From: Sulfurospirillum_A sp029027265
GTDB taxonomy: Bacteria > Campylobacterota > Campylobacteria > Campylobacterales > Sulfurospirillaceae
Assembly: GCA_029027265.1 (NCBI GenBank)
Contig: CP093061.1
Location: 2,046,001-2,110,000 of the forward strand
Direction: 5' to 3'
Length of the DNA stretch: 64,000 nucleotides
Numbering within the stretch: position 1 is the stretch's first letter; each line of letters begins with the position of its first letter. A program made the translations under genes and the position numbers. Shown piece after piece: positions 26,934-35,465 of this stretch. The notes below the pieces were generated by a model that saw nothing but the letters and a program-made list of their open reading frames with translations, did not search any database and was not told the origin of the DNA.

Positions 26934-27955
26934 TCTTTATTCTCTATTTGGTGTATTAGTTTATCAAAATCACTAATATATTTTTTATCTTGAGTAATTC
27001 TATATTTTTCGTACTCATCATGAGCTTTTAACTTAGCTTTCAAAGCAGTCACTTTTCCATTATCCAATAAAATTGGATAATCAGATAACTCCAAAAATTT
27101 ATCTAAAAATGTAATCCAATCTTTCATATTGGTAACAATACCACGAGTTGCTCTATCTTCAGCCAAATCAAGGTAAGCAGATACAATTCTTTCGAGTTGC
27201 TTTATATGTTCAATATTAAGATAATTTTTTGCAATTGAAACATCAGATTTCAGTACTTTTCCATCTGGTGCATTTTTCCATGTTCTAAGTCCTATAGATA
27301 TTTTTGTTGCGTCTACTTCACTATAAATTATTTCAGCTGCTGTTTTACCACATATTGCCCAATGCATTTTATTTTGTACATTTGCATAAAATTGATTTGT
27401 AGAAGTATCATTTTTGTCATAATCAGCACTCAGAGCATAAATATCTGTAACTTTTTGATAAAAACGTCTTTCACTTAATCGTATTTCTCGTATACGCTCT
27501 AGCTGTTCCTCAAAATAATCTATACCAAAATGATGAACACTCTTTAACCTTTCATCATCCATAGCAAAACCTTTTACTATGTACTCACTTAAAATATCTG
27601 TTGCCCATTTTCTAAATTCTGTAGCACGATAAGAATTTACTCTATATCCAACTGCCGTAATAGCTTTTAGTGCATAGTACTTATTTTTTCTCTTAACTTT
27701 TCTTTCGCCTTCTTGTTGAACTTGTAAGAATTCCTTACAAGTTGAATCTTCAAAAAGTTCTTCCTCTTTATAGATGTTTTTAAGATGTAAAGTAATGTTT
27801 TGAGGTGTTGTTTCAAAAAGTTCTGCCATTCTTTTTTGAGTAAGCCATAGTGTTTCATTTTCAAAAAGTACATCAACGTTTATTTTAGTATGGTCTATTT
27901 TGAAAATTACAAAATTTGAGAATTCTTGTGGGTGTGTGTCTATCTCTTTTTTCAT
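26930..27955 (-). CDS. rhuM: RhuM-family protein inside the type III R-M operon
   Basis: The 341-residue protein matches the RhuM family: NVDVLFENETLWLTQKRMAELFETTPQNITLHLKNI is a DNA-binding-like helix-turn-helix, then YYALKAITAVGYRVNSYRATEFRKWATDIL, and a C-terminal DWITFLDKFLELSDYPILL. The name comes from a Salmonella pathogenicity island gene, but the family is widespread and often lies in R-M and other defence loci. The helix-turn-helix suggests DNA binding or regulation; the biochemical role is unknown. It shares one base with the DUF2130 stop and overlaps res by 4 bases, so all three are co-expressed. Confidence 0.9.
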   Translation of the reverse strand: MKKEIDTHPQEFSNFVIFKIDHTKINVDVLFENETLWLTQKRMAELFETTPQNITLHLKNIYKEEELFEDSTCKEFLQVQQEGERKVKRKNKYYALKAITAVGYRVNSYRATEFRKWATDILSEYIVKGFAMDDERLKSVHHFGIDYFEEQLERIREIRLSERRFYQKVTDIYALSADYDKNDTSTNQFYANVQNKMHWAICGKTAAEIIYSEVDATKISIGLRTWKNAPDGKVLKSDVSIAKNYLNIEHIKQLERIVSAYLDLAEDRATRGIVTNMKDWITFLDKFLELSDYPILLDNGKVTALKAKLKAHDEYEKYRITQDKKYISDFDKLIHQIENKE

Positions 27956-29259
27956 TATAAACCCCTTCCTTCATATTCCATATCACTATAAGGCAGTTCT
28001 AAAGCTTTAACATTACCTATTGCATTTCCTGCTATACCTTTGATGGAGCCATACATTCCGATCGTATTTTCTAAAACCTTATCTATCTGCTTATCTCTTT
28101 GTTTCCAAATTCTAGCCATTGAGCGTTTCTCAGTTTCTAAATCGGTTTTCATAGTTGTAAAACCTTCAACTATTGCTTCTATTTGCATACTGAATTCTGT
28201 ACTTGTTAAGTACCCATAAAGCAAACTCATTTTATCTGTTCTATTTTCTTCACTTTTTTTAGCGTGGTGTATTTTGATTACACCATCTCTTAACACGCTA
28301 GACAAACCTTTAAACTCTTCAAAAGTACATATCCAAACGCCATCAACTAAGCCCATTCTATCCATACCTGATGGTAAAACTTCACTCACTAATACACCAA
28401 CATCTACACCTTTATCTCTCATATCTGCTTTAAACTTTTCTATCCAAGTTTTTTGAAAATCTTTTGTACGTTTACTCTCATAATAAATTTTTCCACAGTT
28501 TTGAACTTCTCTAGTATGCACGATTTGAATACAATCAGCACCACGAGCCCCTTTTTTAATCTCATCTATTACATCAAAAGGATACTTATCTGCAAGATAC
28601 TCTTCTATTGCCAACTCTTGAACTTCCCCTTGAAGTTGCATACTTCCTTGTTCCGCTTTTCGTTGAGCAATTTGTAACTGTTCTTGAAGTTGTTTGAGTT
28701 GTTCTTCTTTTTGTCTTAATTTCAGTTCATTTTGTTCATCTGAAGCTTTTTGAATAAGTTCTTTTTCGACTTGAAGTCTTTTTGTAAGAGTTATTTCAGC
28801 TTCTGCTTGAACTTTTGAGGTTATTTCTTCTTTTTCTCTTTTAAGTTTTTCTATTTCGGCTTTACTTTTGTTAAGTTCTTTCACTTGGTTTGACTTTTCA
28901 TCAAGCTCTTTTTTAAGTAAAGCGATAGACTCACTTTGTTCCTCTTCTAACTCGTTTTTAATACTCTCTTTAAGTTTTTTCTTTTCAACTTTGAGTTGTA
29001 AAGCAGTAGCTTTTCTCAGCTCTTCATCAAACTTCTCTTGCTGCTCTTTAATGGCTTCTTCTTGGACTTTTAAAGTATCAAAAGCTTGTTTATATTCTTT
29101 TCTTTTAGCTTCAACTTCATCTCTTAGCTTTTTTTGCTCAGTAATATTTTTTTGTTTCATTTCATCTTCTAATTGATGATATAGAATTTCGTTAACATCT
29201 ATGTCTACTTGACAGTTTGGGCATTTTATTGTTGTTTTAGTTGGCATTTTTTTCTCCAT
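27955..29259 (-). CDS. DUF2130 protein: zinc motif, coiled coil, nuclease-like domain
   Basis: The 434-residue protein has three parts. A CPNC motif lies at residues 13-16. A long charged coiled coil rich in K, E and Q covers roughly 30-215. The C-terminal domain contains YLADKYPFDVIDEIKKGARGADC, then KIYYESKRTKDFQKTWIEKFK. The aspartate in GADC followed by E-S-K resembles a PD-(D/E)xK active site, so a nuclease is plausible; that is my inference. DUF2130 proteins have no settled function known to me. It overlaps the AAA_13 gene by 23 bases and shares one base with rhuM. An alternative start is the second methionine at residue 5. Confidence 0.85.
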   Translation of the reverse strand: MEKKMPTKTTIKCPNCQVDIDVNEILYHQLEDEMKQKNITEQKKLRDEVEAKRKEYKQAFDTLKVQEEAIKEQQEKFDEELRKATALQLKVEKKKLKESIKNELEEEQSESIALLKKELDEKSNQVKELNKSKAEIEKLKREKEEITSKVQAEAEITLTKRLQVEKELIQKASDEQNELKLRQKEEQLKQLQEQLQIAQRKAEQGSMQLQGEVQELAIEEYLADKYPFDVIDEIKKGARGADCIQIVHTREVQNCGKIYYESKRTKDFQKTWIEKFKADMRDKGVDVGVLVSEVLPSGMDRMGLVDGVWICTFEEFKGLSSVLRDGVIKIHHAKKSEENRTDKMSLLYGYLTSTEFSMQIEAIVEGFTTMKTDLETEKRSMARIWKQRDKQIDKVLENTIGMYGSIKGIAGNAIGNVKALELPYSDMEYEGRGL

Positions 29260-31462
29260 CTTCTATTTTCATCATCATATTATAATGACCTTGCTGATTA
29301 GTTATCTCAAATATTTTTTTGAAAACTTCTAAATATTTATTAATTGAAGTATCTTGAATTTCAATATATAAATCATCAGATATACTATGTGAACCATCAT
29401 TTATCCATGAGATTAAAGATTTACATATAGTTTGTTCCTCATAACTTGAAAACTTTTCTATTAATGTTTTATCTTGATAATTTCCAAGTATCTTAAAATA
29501 GTTTTCTATAATTCTTCTCATTGTATTTTGGATAGTTATAGTAGAATTTTTTTCTTTATCTATTAACTCTTGCCAAAGTAGTTGATATGATGTTTGAATT
29601 GGATTCTCTTTTTCATAAGCAGTAAATGTTGAGATATTATTATTTTTTCTCACTATCCAATAATTTGTATGATTACCTCCATTATCTCGCATATCAACAA
29701 ATGAAATTTCTTTATGAAAGTAAACATTGTGTGTTAATATAATCAACTGTTTTATATTTCCTATTCCTTTTTTTATATTTTGTACAATATCTTTTATTAA
29801 AGAGCTAACTACAAAAAGTACATCACTATCTAAACTTGAAACAGGGTCATCAATCACCAAAATTCTGTCCTCAGAAACATTATCTTTTTCTATTGCTCCC
29901 TTTGTTAATTGTAGATAATATAAAAAAGTTATAAAAGTGATTTCTCCTTCACTTAATGTAGCTTCTGCTAAATCACCATTTTCTCTTCTTATTTGATATT
30001 TATTTACATCATCTTTGGATGGAACTATTTCAAAATTTATAAATCCATAAAATTTTAAAATTCTATTTATTTCATCTATTGTTGGCTGAATACTTGTTAT
30101 ATTTTTATTTAATTCTTTTATTTCATTATTTAGTAATTTCCATTTATCTCGTTTTTTTTTATGTTCTTTATCTATATTTGAGATACCTTGGGCTAAGCCT
30201 TCTAATTGTTTTAGTTTTTTTGTGATTTCATCTTTATTATCAACAACAATAAATTTCCAAATTAAATGTATTAGATTTTCTTTTTCAGATTTATAGTTAA
30301 TTACAATATTGTTATGAACTTTAATATAAGTATTACTTTCTTCAATAATCTCATATATACTTTGTAATTGTTCTTGTGTAAAAACTAACTTTATACTCCT
30401 ACTTGGTTCTTTTAATTTACTTGTTAGTAACTCTTTATTGGATACAAATTGACTTTTAAGTGTCTTTAAATAACTGCTAAACTTATCTACATCCAATTTA
30501 GTTAAAGGATTATTTTTTTGATTAAGTTCAATTTGTTCCAACTGATTCAATAAATTCTCAAATTTTTGCATATACATTTGATGTAAGCTCTCAATCACTT
30601 TAATAGCTTCTGTAAAAGTTTCATCAAAATAACTTTCTAATTGACTTCTAAAATCATTAGTAATCGTTTCTTGTTGGCAAAATGGACAAGTATCATTCTC
30701 TTGAATATAATTTTTACCATAATTCACCCAATCATTAAGATTTAACTTTTGTATTAATTTTGCAATATTTACGCTACTTTTTCCAATAATAATTTGAGTC
30801 CAAGTTTGATTTGTTTCTATTGATGATATTTCATCAAAAGTTATATTATTAAGAAGTAGCATTGACTGAGGCATCTCACCAAAAATTGTTTTAGATTTTA
30901 CTTGTAGTTCCTCAAAATTAACTAAATCTGAACTATTATATTGAAGTTCATTCAGTAGTTTAGCTCTAAAAGTTTTTTTATTTTGACTACCTTTAAAAGC
31001 TTCTTTAAAATCAACTTCATGTTTTTTATATATTTTTCTCCAACACCATTCTGTAAATTCTTCTTCTTGTTTTAATAAAGTATCATTTTGATTTTCTAAA
31101 GCTACTTTTTTCTTTTTGCCATCTTCTAAAATCTCAGCTAAATTTTTTTGTTTTTGTAAAATCAAATCTTTCTGTTCTTTTGTTGCTTTACCTAATGTAA
31201 AAATTCCATCTAAATTATCTTTTCCAAAATTTTTATCTCTAAACTCTTTATTATAAACTAAAGTATTTATTGGCTGATTTTGCATCCAAATAATGGAACA
31301 ATCTTTAAATTTTGAATCTTGATCATTAGCAACAAAATTTGATAAAGTAGTTTTACCACTACCATTAGCTCCATAAATAAAATTTATCTTTTTTAAATTA
31401 GAAATTTCTGTACCAACAAAATCAAAAGTCGCAACTTTTTTTAATAATATAGTTTCAAGCAT
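29237..31462 (-). CDS. AAA_13-type ATPase, RloC/PrrC-like candidate
   Basis: The 741-residue protein is an SMC/Rad50-like ABC ATPase of the AAA_13 family. Walker A is FIYGANGSGKTTLSN at about residues 28-42, the signature is TLSEGEITFITFLY near 504, and Walker B is ILVIDDPVSSLDSD near 535. Between them two coiled-coil arms flank a CPFC motif near residues 258-261, like a zinc hook. After the ATPase, about 150 residues contain RRIIENYF and later DGSHS, i.e. R-x3-E and H, reminiscent of the Arg-Glu-His triad of PrrC/RloC anticodon nucleases. That function is not proven: the E-to-H spacing is 39 residues, longer than the 32 I recall for PrrC. Placed between mod and res, it may back up or guard the restriction system. 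Confidence 0.75.
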   Translation of the reverse strand: MLETILLKKVATFDFVGTEISNLKKINFIYGANGSGKTTLSNFVANDQDSKFKDCSIIWMQNQPINTLVYNKEFRDKNFGKDNLDGIFTLGKATKEQKDLILQKQKNLAEILEDGKKKKVALENQNDTLLKQEEEFTEWCWRKIYKKHEVDFKEAFKGSQNKKTFRAKLLNELQYNSSDLVNFEELQVKSKTIFGEMPQSMLLLNNITFDEISSIETNQTWTQIIIGKSSVNIAKLIQKLNLNDWVNYGKNYIQENDTCPFCQQETITNDFRSQLESYFDETFTEAIKVIESLHQMYMQKFENLLNQLEQIELNQKNNPLTKLDVDKFSSYLKTLKSQFVSNKELLTSKLKEPSRSIKLVFTQEQLQSIYEIIEESNTYIKVHNNIVINYKSEKENLIHLIWKFIVVDNKDEITKKLKQLEGLAQGISNIDKEHKKKRDKWKLLNNEIKELNKNITSIQPTIDEINRILKFYGFINFEIVPSKDDVNKYQIRRENGDLAEATLSEGEITFITFLYYLQLTKGAIEKDNVSEDRILVIDDPVSSLDSDVLFVVSSLIKDIVQNIKKGIGNIKQLIILTHNVYFHKEISFVDMRDNGGNHTNYWIVRKNNNISTFTAYEKENPIQTSYQLLWQELIDKEKNSTITIQNTMRRIIENYFKILGNYQDKTLIEKFSSYEEQTICKSLISWINDGSHSISDDLYIEIQDTSINKYLEVFKKIFEITNQQGHYNMMMKIEDGEKNAN

Positions 31463-31464
31463 TG

Positions 31465-33342
31465 TTATATACTCACAACTTCATCAATATCAAACTGTTT
31501 CAGCACTTGAATAGCATTGGTCTTCACATTTGTATCAGCAAAGCTTTTATCTTTAAATACAACTCTTGCATGTCTTTTTTCACCCAAGGGCATAGGACTC
31601 TTCTCTTCGTCATAGACTACTTGTTCTTTTATGAACTCAGCTATGGCTTCTACTACTTTTATGGTTATGTTGTCATCTAGGCAGACTACTAAGGCTCCGT
31701 GACCTATGTTGTAGACTGTCTTTTCTAGTATGATTTTCTTCTCTACATGTAGAGTTAAATCTAAGCCGTACTTTAAGAGGATTTCGTAGAGTAGGTCTTC
31801 GCTTGTTTTATCGCTTTTTATATTATCTACTGCATCAAGTAGGTTTGTTTCAAGATTATCAAAGTCGCTATCCCACTCTTTTATATTTGAGCTATCTAGT
31901 TTATAAACTTTAAAACCTATATCAAGAATTAAAAGGTCTTTGTCTAGGTTGTCAGCTATGATTTTTTCTCCAGCTATTCGTATACGCTCTTTTCCTATTT
32001 CACAAATTGTTGAAAATTCATTATTCTTAATTTGCTCTGGAATCTGAACCATTATATATTTTCTATCTGCATTATCTTGACTATTTAATTTCATTACAGA
32101 ATGTGCCATCGTTGCTGAACCTGAGAAGAAATCTAAAATTATATCATCATCTTTAGTTGTTAGATATATGATTCTCTCTAAAAGTTTAACTGGCTTTGGT
32201 GTATCAAATGGAACATTTCCATCAAATATATCTCTTATATCTTTTGATGCATCTTGATTATGTCCTACATCAGTATATTTCCATATAGTTAATGGAACGA
32301 TACCATTTTTCACTTCAGTTAAAAATCTTTTTATTGATGGAACATTATCTCCATCCGCACCAAACCAGATTCTTTTATTCGTAACCAACTCCTGAAACTT
32401 CTCTTTAGAAGTTCTCCAACATCTACTTTTAGGTGGATTCACTATTCTACCAGATGGCAAAGTAACAGGATAATCATAGTTTTCAGAATAAGTTTTTACT
32501 GAAAAATCACTTGACTTCCAGTTTCCTCTTGGATCATCATCAAAATTTTTATATCTTTTGTTTTGTTCCTCTGTTCTTGGTAATAAAATAGGTCTCCATA
32601 TTCCTTTGTTTTTAGCATAAACTAAAATATGATCGTGATTATCTGAAAACCATTTTGCATCATTTTGTGGACTATACTTTTTTTCCCAAATTACATTATT
32701 TATAAAATTATCCTCACCAAATATTTCATCACAAAGCTTCCTAAGATTAGCCACTTCGTTATCATCAATACTTATAAAAATAACCCCATCATCTTTAAGC
32801 AAATTTCTAGCCAATTTCAACCGTGGATACATCATACTTAACCAATCACTATGATACCTGCCATTTGTATCACTGTTTGTACTTAGTCTGTTTCCATCAC
32901 TATCTATTTGCCCTGTTTGTTCCATGTAATTTTTGATGTTGTCTCTAAAGTTATCTTTATATACAAAATCTTTACCTGTGTTGTAAGGTGGGTCTATGTA
33001 TATCATCTTTACTTTTTTATGGTAAGACTTTTGAAGAAGTTTAAGAACCTCTAAGTTATCGCCCTCTATGTAAAGATTTTGAGTAGTATCCCAGTTTTTA
33101 CTCTCCTCTTTACAAGGTCTAAGCGTTCCAGTAGATGGTGTTTGAGCTATGCGTTTGGCTTCTTGTTTCCCATTCCAAGTAAAATTGTAGCGTTCATTTT
33201 CTTTGTCTGTAAACTCTCCAAGTTCTTCTTTGAGTTTTGTAAAGTCTATCTTACCCTCAGAAAAAACTTCAGGAAATAGCTCTTTTAAATTTTGTATGTT
33301 TTCACTTACTATGTCTCTACTTTTCCCATCTAGTTTTTGCAT
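31465..33342 (-). CDS. mod: Type III DNA methyltransferase, Mod subunit
   Basis: The 625-residue protein is the recognition and adenine-methylation subunit. The catalytic motif DPPYNTGKDFVYKDNFRDN starts near residue 116 and the SAM-binding motif ILDFFSGSATMAHSVMKLN near 400; this order is the beta class typical of Mod. The region between them is the target recognition domain, which sets the methylated sequence; it cannot be read from sequence alone. Mod alone methylates, and with Res it restricts. It is the first gene of the five-gene operon and ends 2 bases before the AAA_13 gene. I saw no long simple repeat in the gene that would suggest the phase variation common in mod genes. Confidence 0.95.
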   Translation of the reverse strand: MQKLDGKSRDIVSENIQNLKELFPEVFSEGKIDFTKLKEELGEFTDKENERYNFTWNGKQEAKRIAQTPSTGTLRPCKEESKNWDTTQNLYIEGDNLEVLKLLQKSYHKKVKMIYIDPPYNTGKDFVYKDNFRDNIKNYMEQTGQIDSDGNRLSTNSDTNGRYHSDWLSMMYPRLKLARNLLKDDGVIFISIDDNEVANLRKLCDEIFGEDNFINNVIWEKKYSPQNDAKWFSDNHDHILVYAKNKGIWRPILLPRTEEQNKRYKNFDDDPRGNWKSSDFSVKTYSENYDYPVTLPSGRIVNPPKSRCWRTSKEKFQELVTNKRIWFGADGDNVPSIKRFLTEVKNGIVPLTIWKYTDVGHNQDASKDIRDIFDGNVPFDTPKPVKLLERIIYLTTKDDDIILDFFSGSATMAHSVMKLNSQDNADRKYIMVQIPEQIKNNEFSTICEIGKERIRIAGEKIIADNLDKDLLILDIGFKVYKLDSSNIKEWDSDFDNLETNLLDAVDNIKSDKTSEDLLYEILLKYGLDLTLHVEKKIILEKTVYNIGHGALVVCLDDNITIKVVEAIAEFIKEQVVYDEEKSPMPLGEKRHARVVFKDKSFADTNVKTNAIQVLKQFDIDEVVSI

Positions 33343-33443
33343 ATTTACCTCTTCACTTTAATTAAAAGCTTATCTATTATTTACTCTAACGTCCTCTTCT
33401 ACGTTATATAGTATCCCTAAAACCTTATAAAATATATTTAATT

Positions 33444-33449
33444 ATTATA
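33444..33449 (-). promoter_or_regulatory. Probable -10 box of the type III R-M operon
   Basis: TATAAT on the minus strand lies about 100 bases before the mod start. A short inverted pair (AACGT and ACGTT, about 33390-33406) lies in the leader between it and the gene and could form a small hairpin. Confidence 0.4.
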
Positions 33450-33472
33450 CCTTTTGTTCTATCTAATAAATA

Positions 33473-33590
33473 TTAAATATTTATCTCAAAACTTTTTATT
33501 TTAATATTATCTCCATATCCGCTTTCATTTGGATAACCAAAAGGATTACATAAAAATTTTACATCTTCAATCTCATACTCAATAGCATCA
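33473..33590 (-). pseudogene. 3' fragment of a gene cut by the IS3 element
   Basis: On the minus strand one frame is open from the IS3 edge to a TAA at 33475-33473. It codes for a C-terminus ending DVKFLCNPFGYPNESGYGDN, then IKIKSFEINI. The composition is protein-like, but there is no start. The 5' part is not on the other side of the IS3 element, where only about 60 bases remain before the rplS terminator, so it was probably deleted. I do not recognise the family. Confidence 0.45.
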
Positions 33591-34979
33591 TATAATGCAC
33601 CCCATAAACCAAACCACTTAAACAAGTTTTCTTATTCCAAATGATAGAATAAAAAAGAAAAAAAAGAAGGGTGTAATATGAGTACCAAACGAAAAAGGTA
33701 TAGTGCCGATTTTAAAGCCAAACTGGTTTTGAAAGTTTTCTCAAAGAGAGTCATCACTTCGTGAGCGTTTCACTTGACAAGAGAAGGTGATAAAACAATA
33801 AATGAGATAGCAAGTGAATATGAGATTATTCCAAAGAACCTGATAAACTGGAAGCAACAATTTTTAGATAATATGAGTCTGGCATTCGATAAAAGTTCAG
33901 TAGTAAAAGAGTATAAAGAAGAGATAAAAACTCTACAGAAATCTAAAGATGAGTTAGCCAAAAAAGTAGGAAATCTAACTATCGAAAAGGACTTTCTTGA
34001 GGGAAAGCTCATAAGCTTGGCATCATCTAAAGAGCGACAAGTTTTAGTTGATTCCAAGCACACCTTATCACTTAACAAACAATGTAGATTGTTACATGTA
34101 AATAAATCATCACTCTACTATAAACCAACCAAGCCATTTAGCAGCAGTAGGGATATAGGCATACTTGATGCCATCAATAATATATATTCTGATTTCCCAT
34201 CATATGGATATAGAAGAATATACAAACAACTCCAAAGAGATGGTTACAATGTAGGCAAAAAGTTTGTCAAAAAAGCAATGAAGCATATGGGTATAAAGGC
34301 TCTATATCCCAAGCCTAACACAACCATACCCAACAAAGCACACTATAAATATGAGTATCTATTAAAAGAGTTTAGAAACTATGCAGGACAAATTGTCATT
34401 GATAGCATAAATAAAGTATGGAGTACAGATATAACATATATAAAACTTGAAAAAGGATTTGTATATTTAGCAGCCGTAATTGATTGGCATTCAAAGAAAA
34501 TACTATCTTGGCAATTATCTAACACTATGGATATATCTTTGGTTACAGGTGTTTTAAAAGACGCATTAGCCCTTTATCCTAAACCTGAGATATTTAATAC
34601 CGATCAAGGGAGTCAATATACGTCAAAAGCACATACTGACATCCTAAAAAAGAATAATATTAAAATTTCTATGGACGGTAAAGGTAGAGCAACTGATAAT
34701 ATTTGTATTGAAAGATTCTGGAGAACTATAAAATATGAAGAAATTTATTTGAATGAGTATAAAAATATCAAAAAGTTAAAAAAAGCAATTGAGAGATATA
34801 TGCATAGCTATAACTCAAAAAGATTGCATTCAGCTATTGACTATAAAACTCCTAATGAAGTTTATTATCAAGCAGTTAATAATTTAGTCTCTAAAGGAGT
34901 AAAAAAGTTACAAGTGGTGTCGTAAGTTGGTGGAATTAAATTATTTGATTTAGTGGTCTTGACTTTGGAGTGCATTATA
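33591..34979 (+). mobile_element. IS3-family element, most complete copy (1389 bp)
   Basis: Both ends are inverted: TATAATGCACCCCA at 33591 and the complement of TGGAGTGCATTATA ending at 34979, with further matches inward (CCACT on both sides). A transposase lies between them. No convincing flanking direct repeat was found, consistent with rearrangement, because a gene fragment adjoins only one side. The decayed copy at 3043-3923 is closely related. Confidence 0.88.
33678..34925 (+). CDS. IS3-family transposase with an in-frame TGA near the N-terminus
   Basis: From the ATG at 33678 the frame reads MSTKRKRYSADFKAKLVLKV, then meets a TGA at about 33761, and continues from TTG at 33774 for 383 codons. 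The cause is a 42-base insert (about 33739-33780) that interrupts the helix-turn-helix; without it the sequence would read on into EGDKTINEIASEYEI. The remainder is a fused orfA-orfB protein with a coiled coil (EEIKTLQKSKDELAKKV), SLYYKPTKPF, SYGYRRIYKQLQRDG, and the DDE residues in STDITYIK, NTDQGSQYTS and NICIERFWRTIKYE. It may need read-through or internal initiation, or be inactive. Confidence 0.8.
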
Positions 34980-35042
34980 TTGATTGATTGTAGATACAAT
35001 CTAAACACTATTTTTAATTTTTATTGGAAGTTAAAAGAAATA

Positions 35043-35064
35043 AAGCGGTGACTTGGCACCGCTT
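35043..35064 (-). terminator. Terminator of the rpsP-rplS operon
   Basis: A hairpin with stem AAGCGGTG/CACCGCTT and a 6-base loop lies just after the rplS stop, followed on the minus strand by a T-rich stretch. Confidence 0.85.
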
Positions 35065-35069
35065 AATAA

Positions 35070-35429
35070 TTATTTCTTTTTTAATTCTTTAATTCTTGCA
35101 GCTTTACCACGTCTTTCACGTAAGTAAAATAGCTTAGCTCTTCTTACACGTCCACGTCTAAGAACAGTGATTTCTTGGATACTATCAGTATAGATTGGGA
35201 AAATTCTCTCAACTCCAACAGAGTTAGCACCAATTTTTCTAACCATAAATGTTTCACCAGTACCTTCACCACGTCTAGCTATACATACGCCTTCAAAGTT
35301 CTGAATACGTTTTTTATCGCCTTCTTTAATTTCTACTGCTACTCTTAGTGTATCACCAGCTCTAAAATCTGGAATATTTTTTCCTGCTATTTGAGCTTTT
35401 TCAAAAGACTCAATATACTTGTTTCTCAT
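35070..35429 (-). CDS. rplS: 50S ribosomal protein L19
   Basis: The product is 119 residues, normal for L19, with family features PDFRAGDTLRVAVEIKEGDK, RIQNFEGVCIARRG and VERIFPIYTDSI. L19 sits at the interface of the ribosomal subunits. It is the last gene of rpsP-khpA-rimM-trmD-rplS, an order shared with Helicobacter, and is followed by a clear terminator. Confidence 0.98.
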   Translation of the reverse strand: MRNKYIESFEKAQIAGKNIPDFRAGDTLRVAVEIKEGDKKRIQNFEGVCIARRGEGTGETFMVRKIGANSVGVERIFPIYTDSIQEITVLRRGRVRRAKLFYLRERRGKAARIKELKKK

Positions 35430-35465
35430 TTAGGTTTCCTTATGGTTTATGGATACAGACATATT

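Noticed and set aside
26930..27955. Virulence gene on the basis of the RhuM name
   Set aside because: The family is widespread in non-pathogens, and here it sits in a restriction operon.
31465..33342. Phase-variable mod gene
   Set aside because: I found no long homopolymer or tetranucleotide repeat within the reading frame.
33770..34078. 102-codon minus-strand frame, also seen at 3437-3745 on the plus strand
   Set aside because: It is antisense to the IS3 transposase in both copies and follows that gene's codon pattern.
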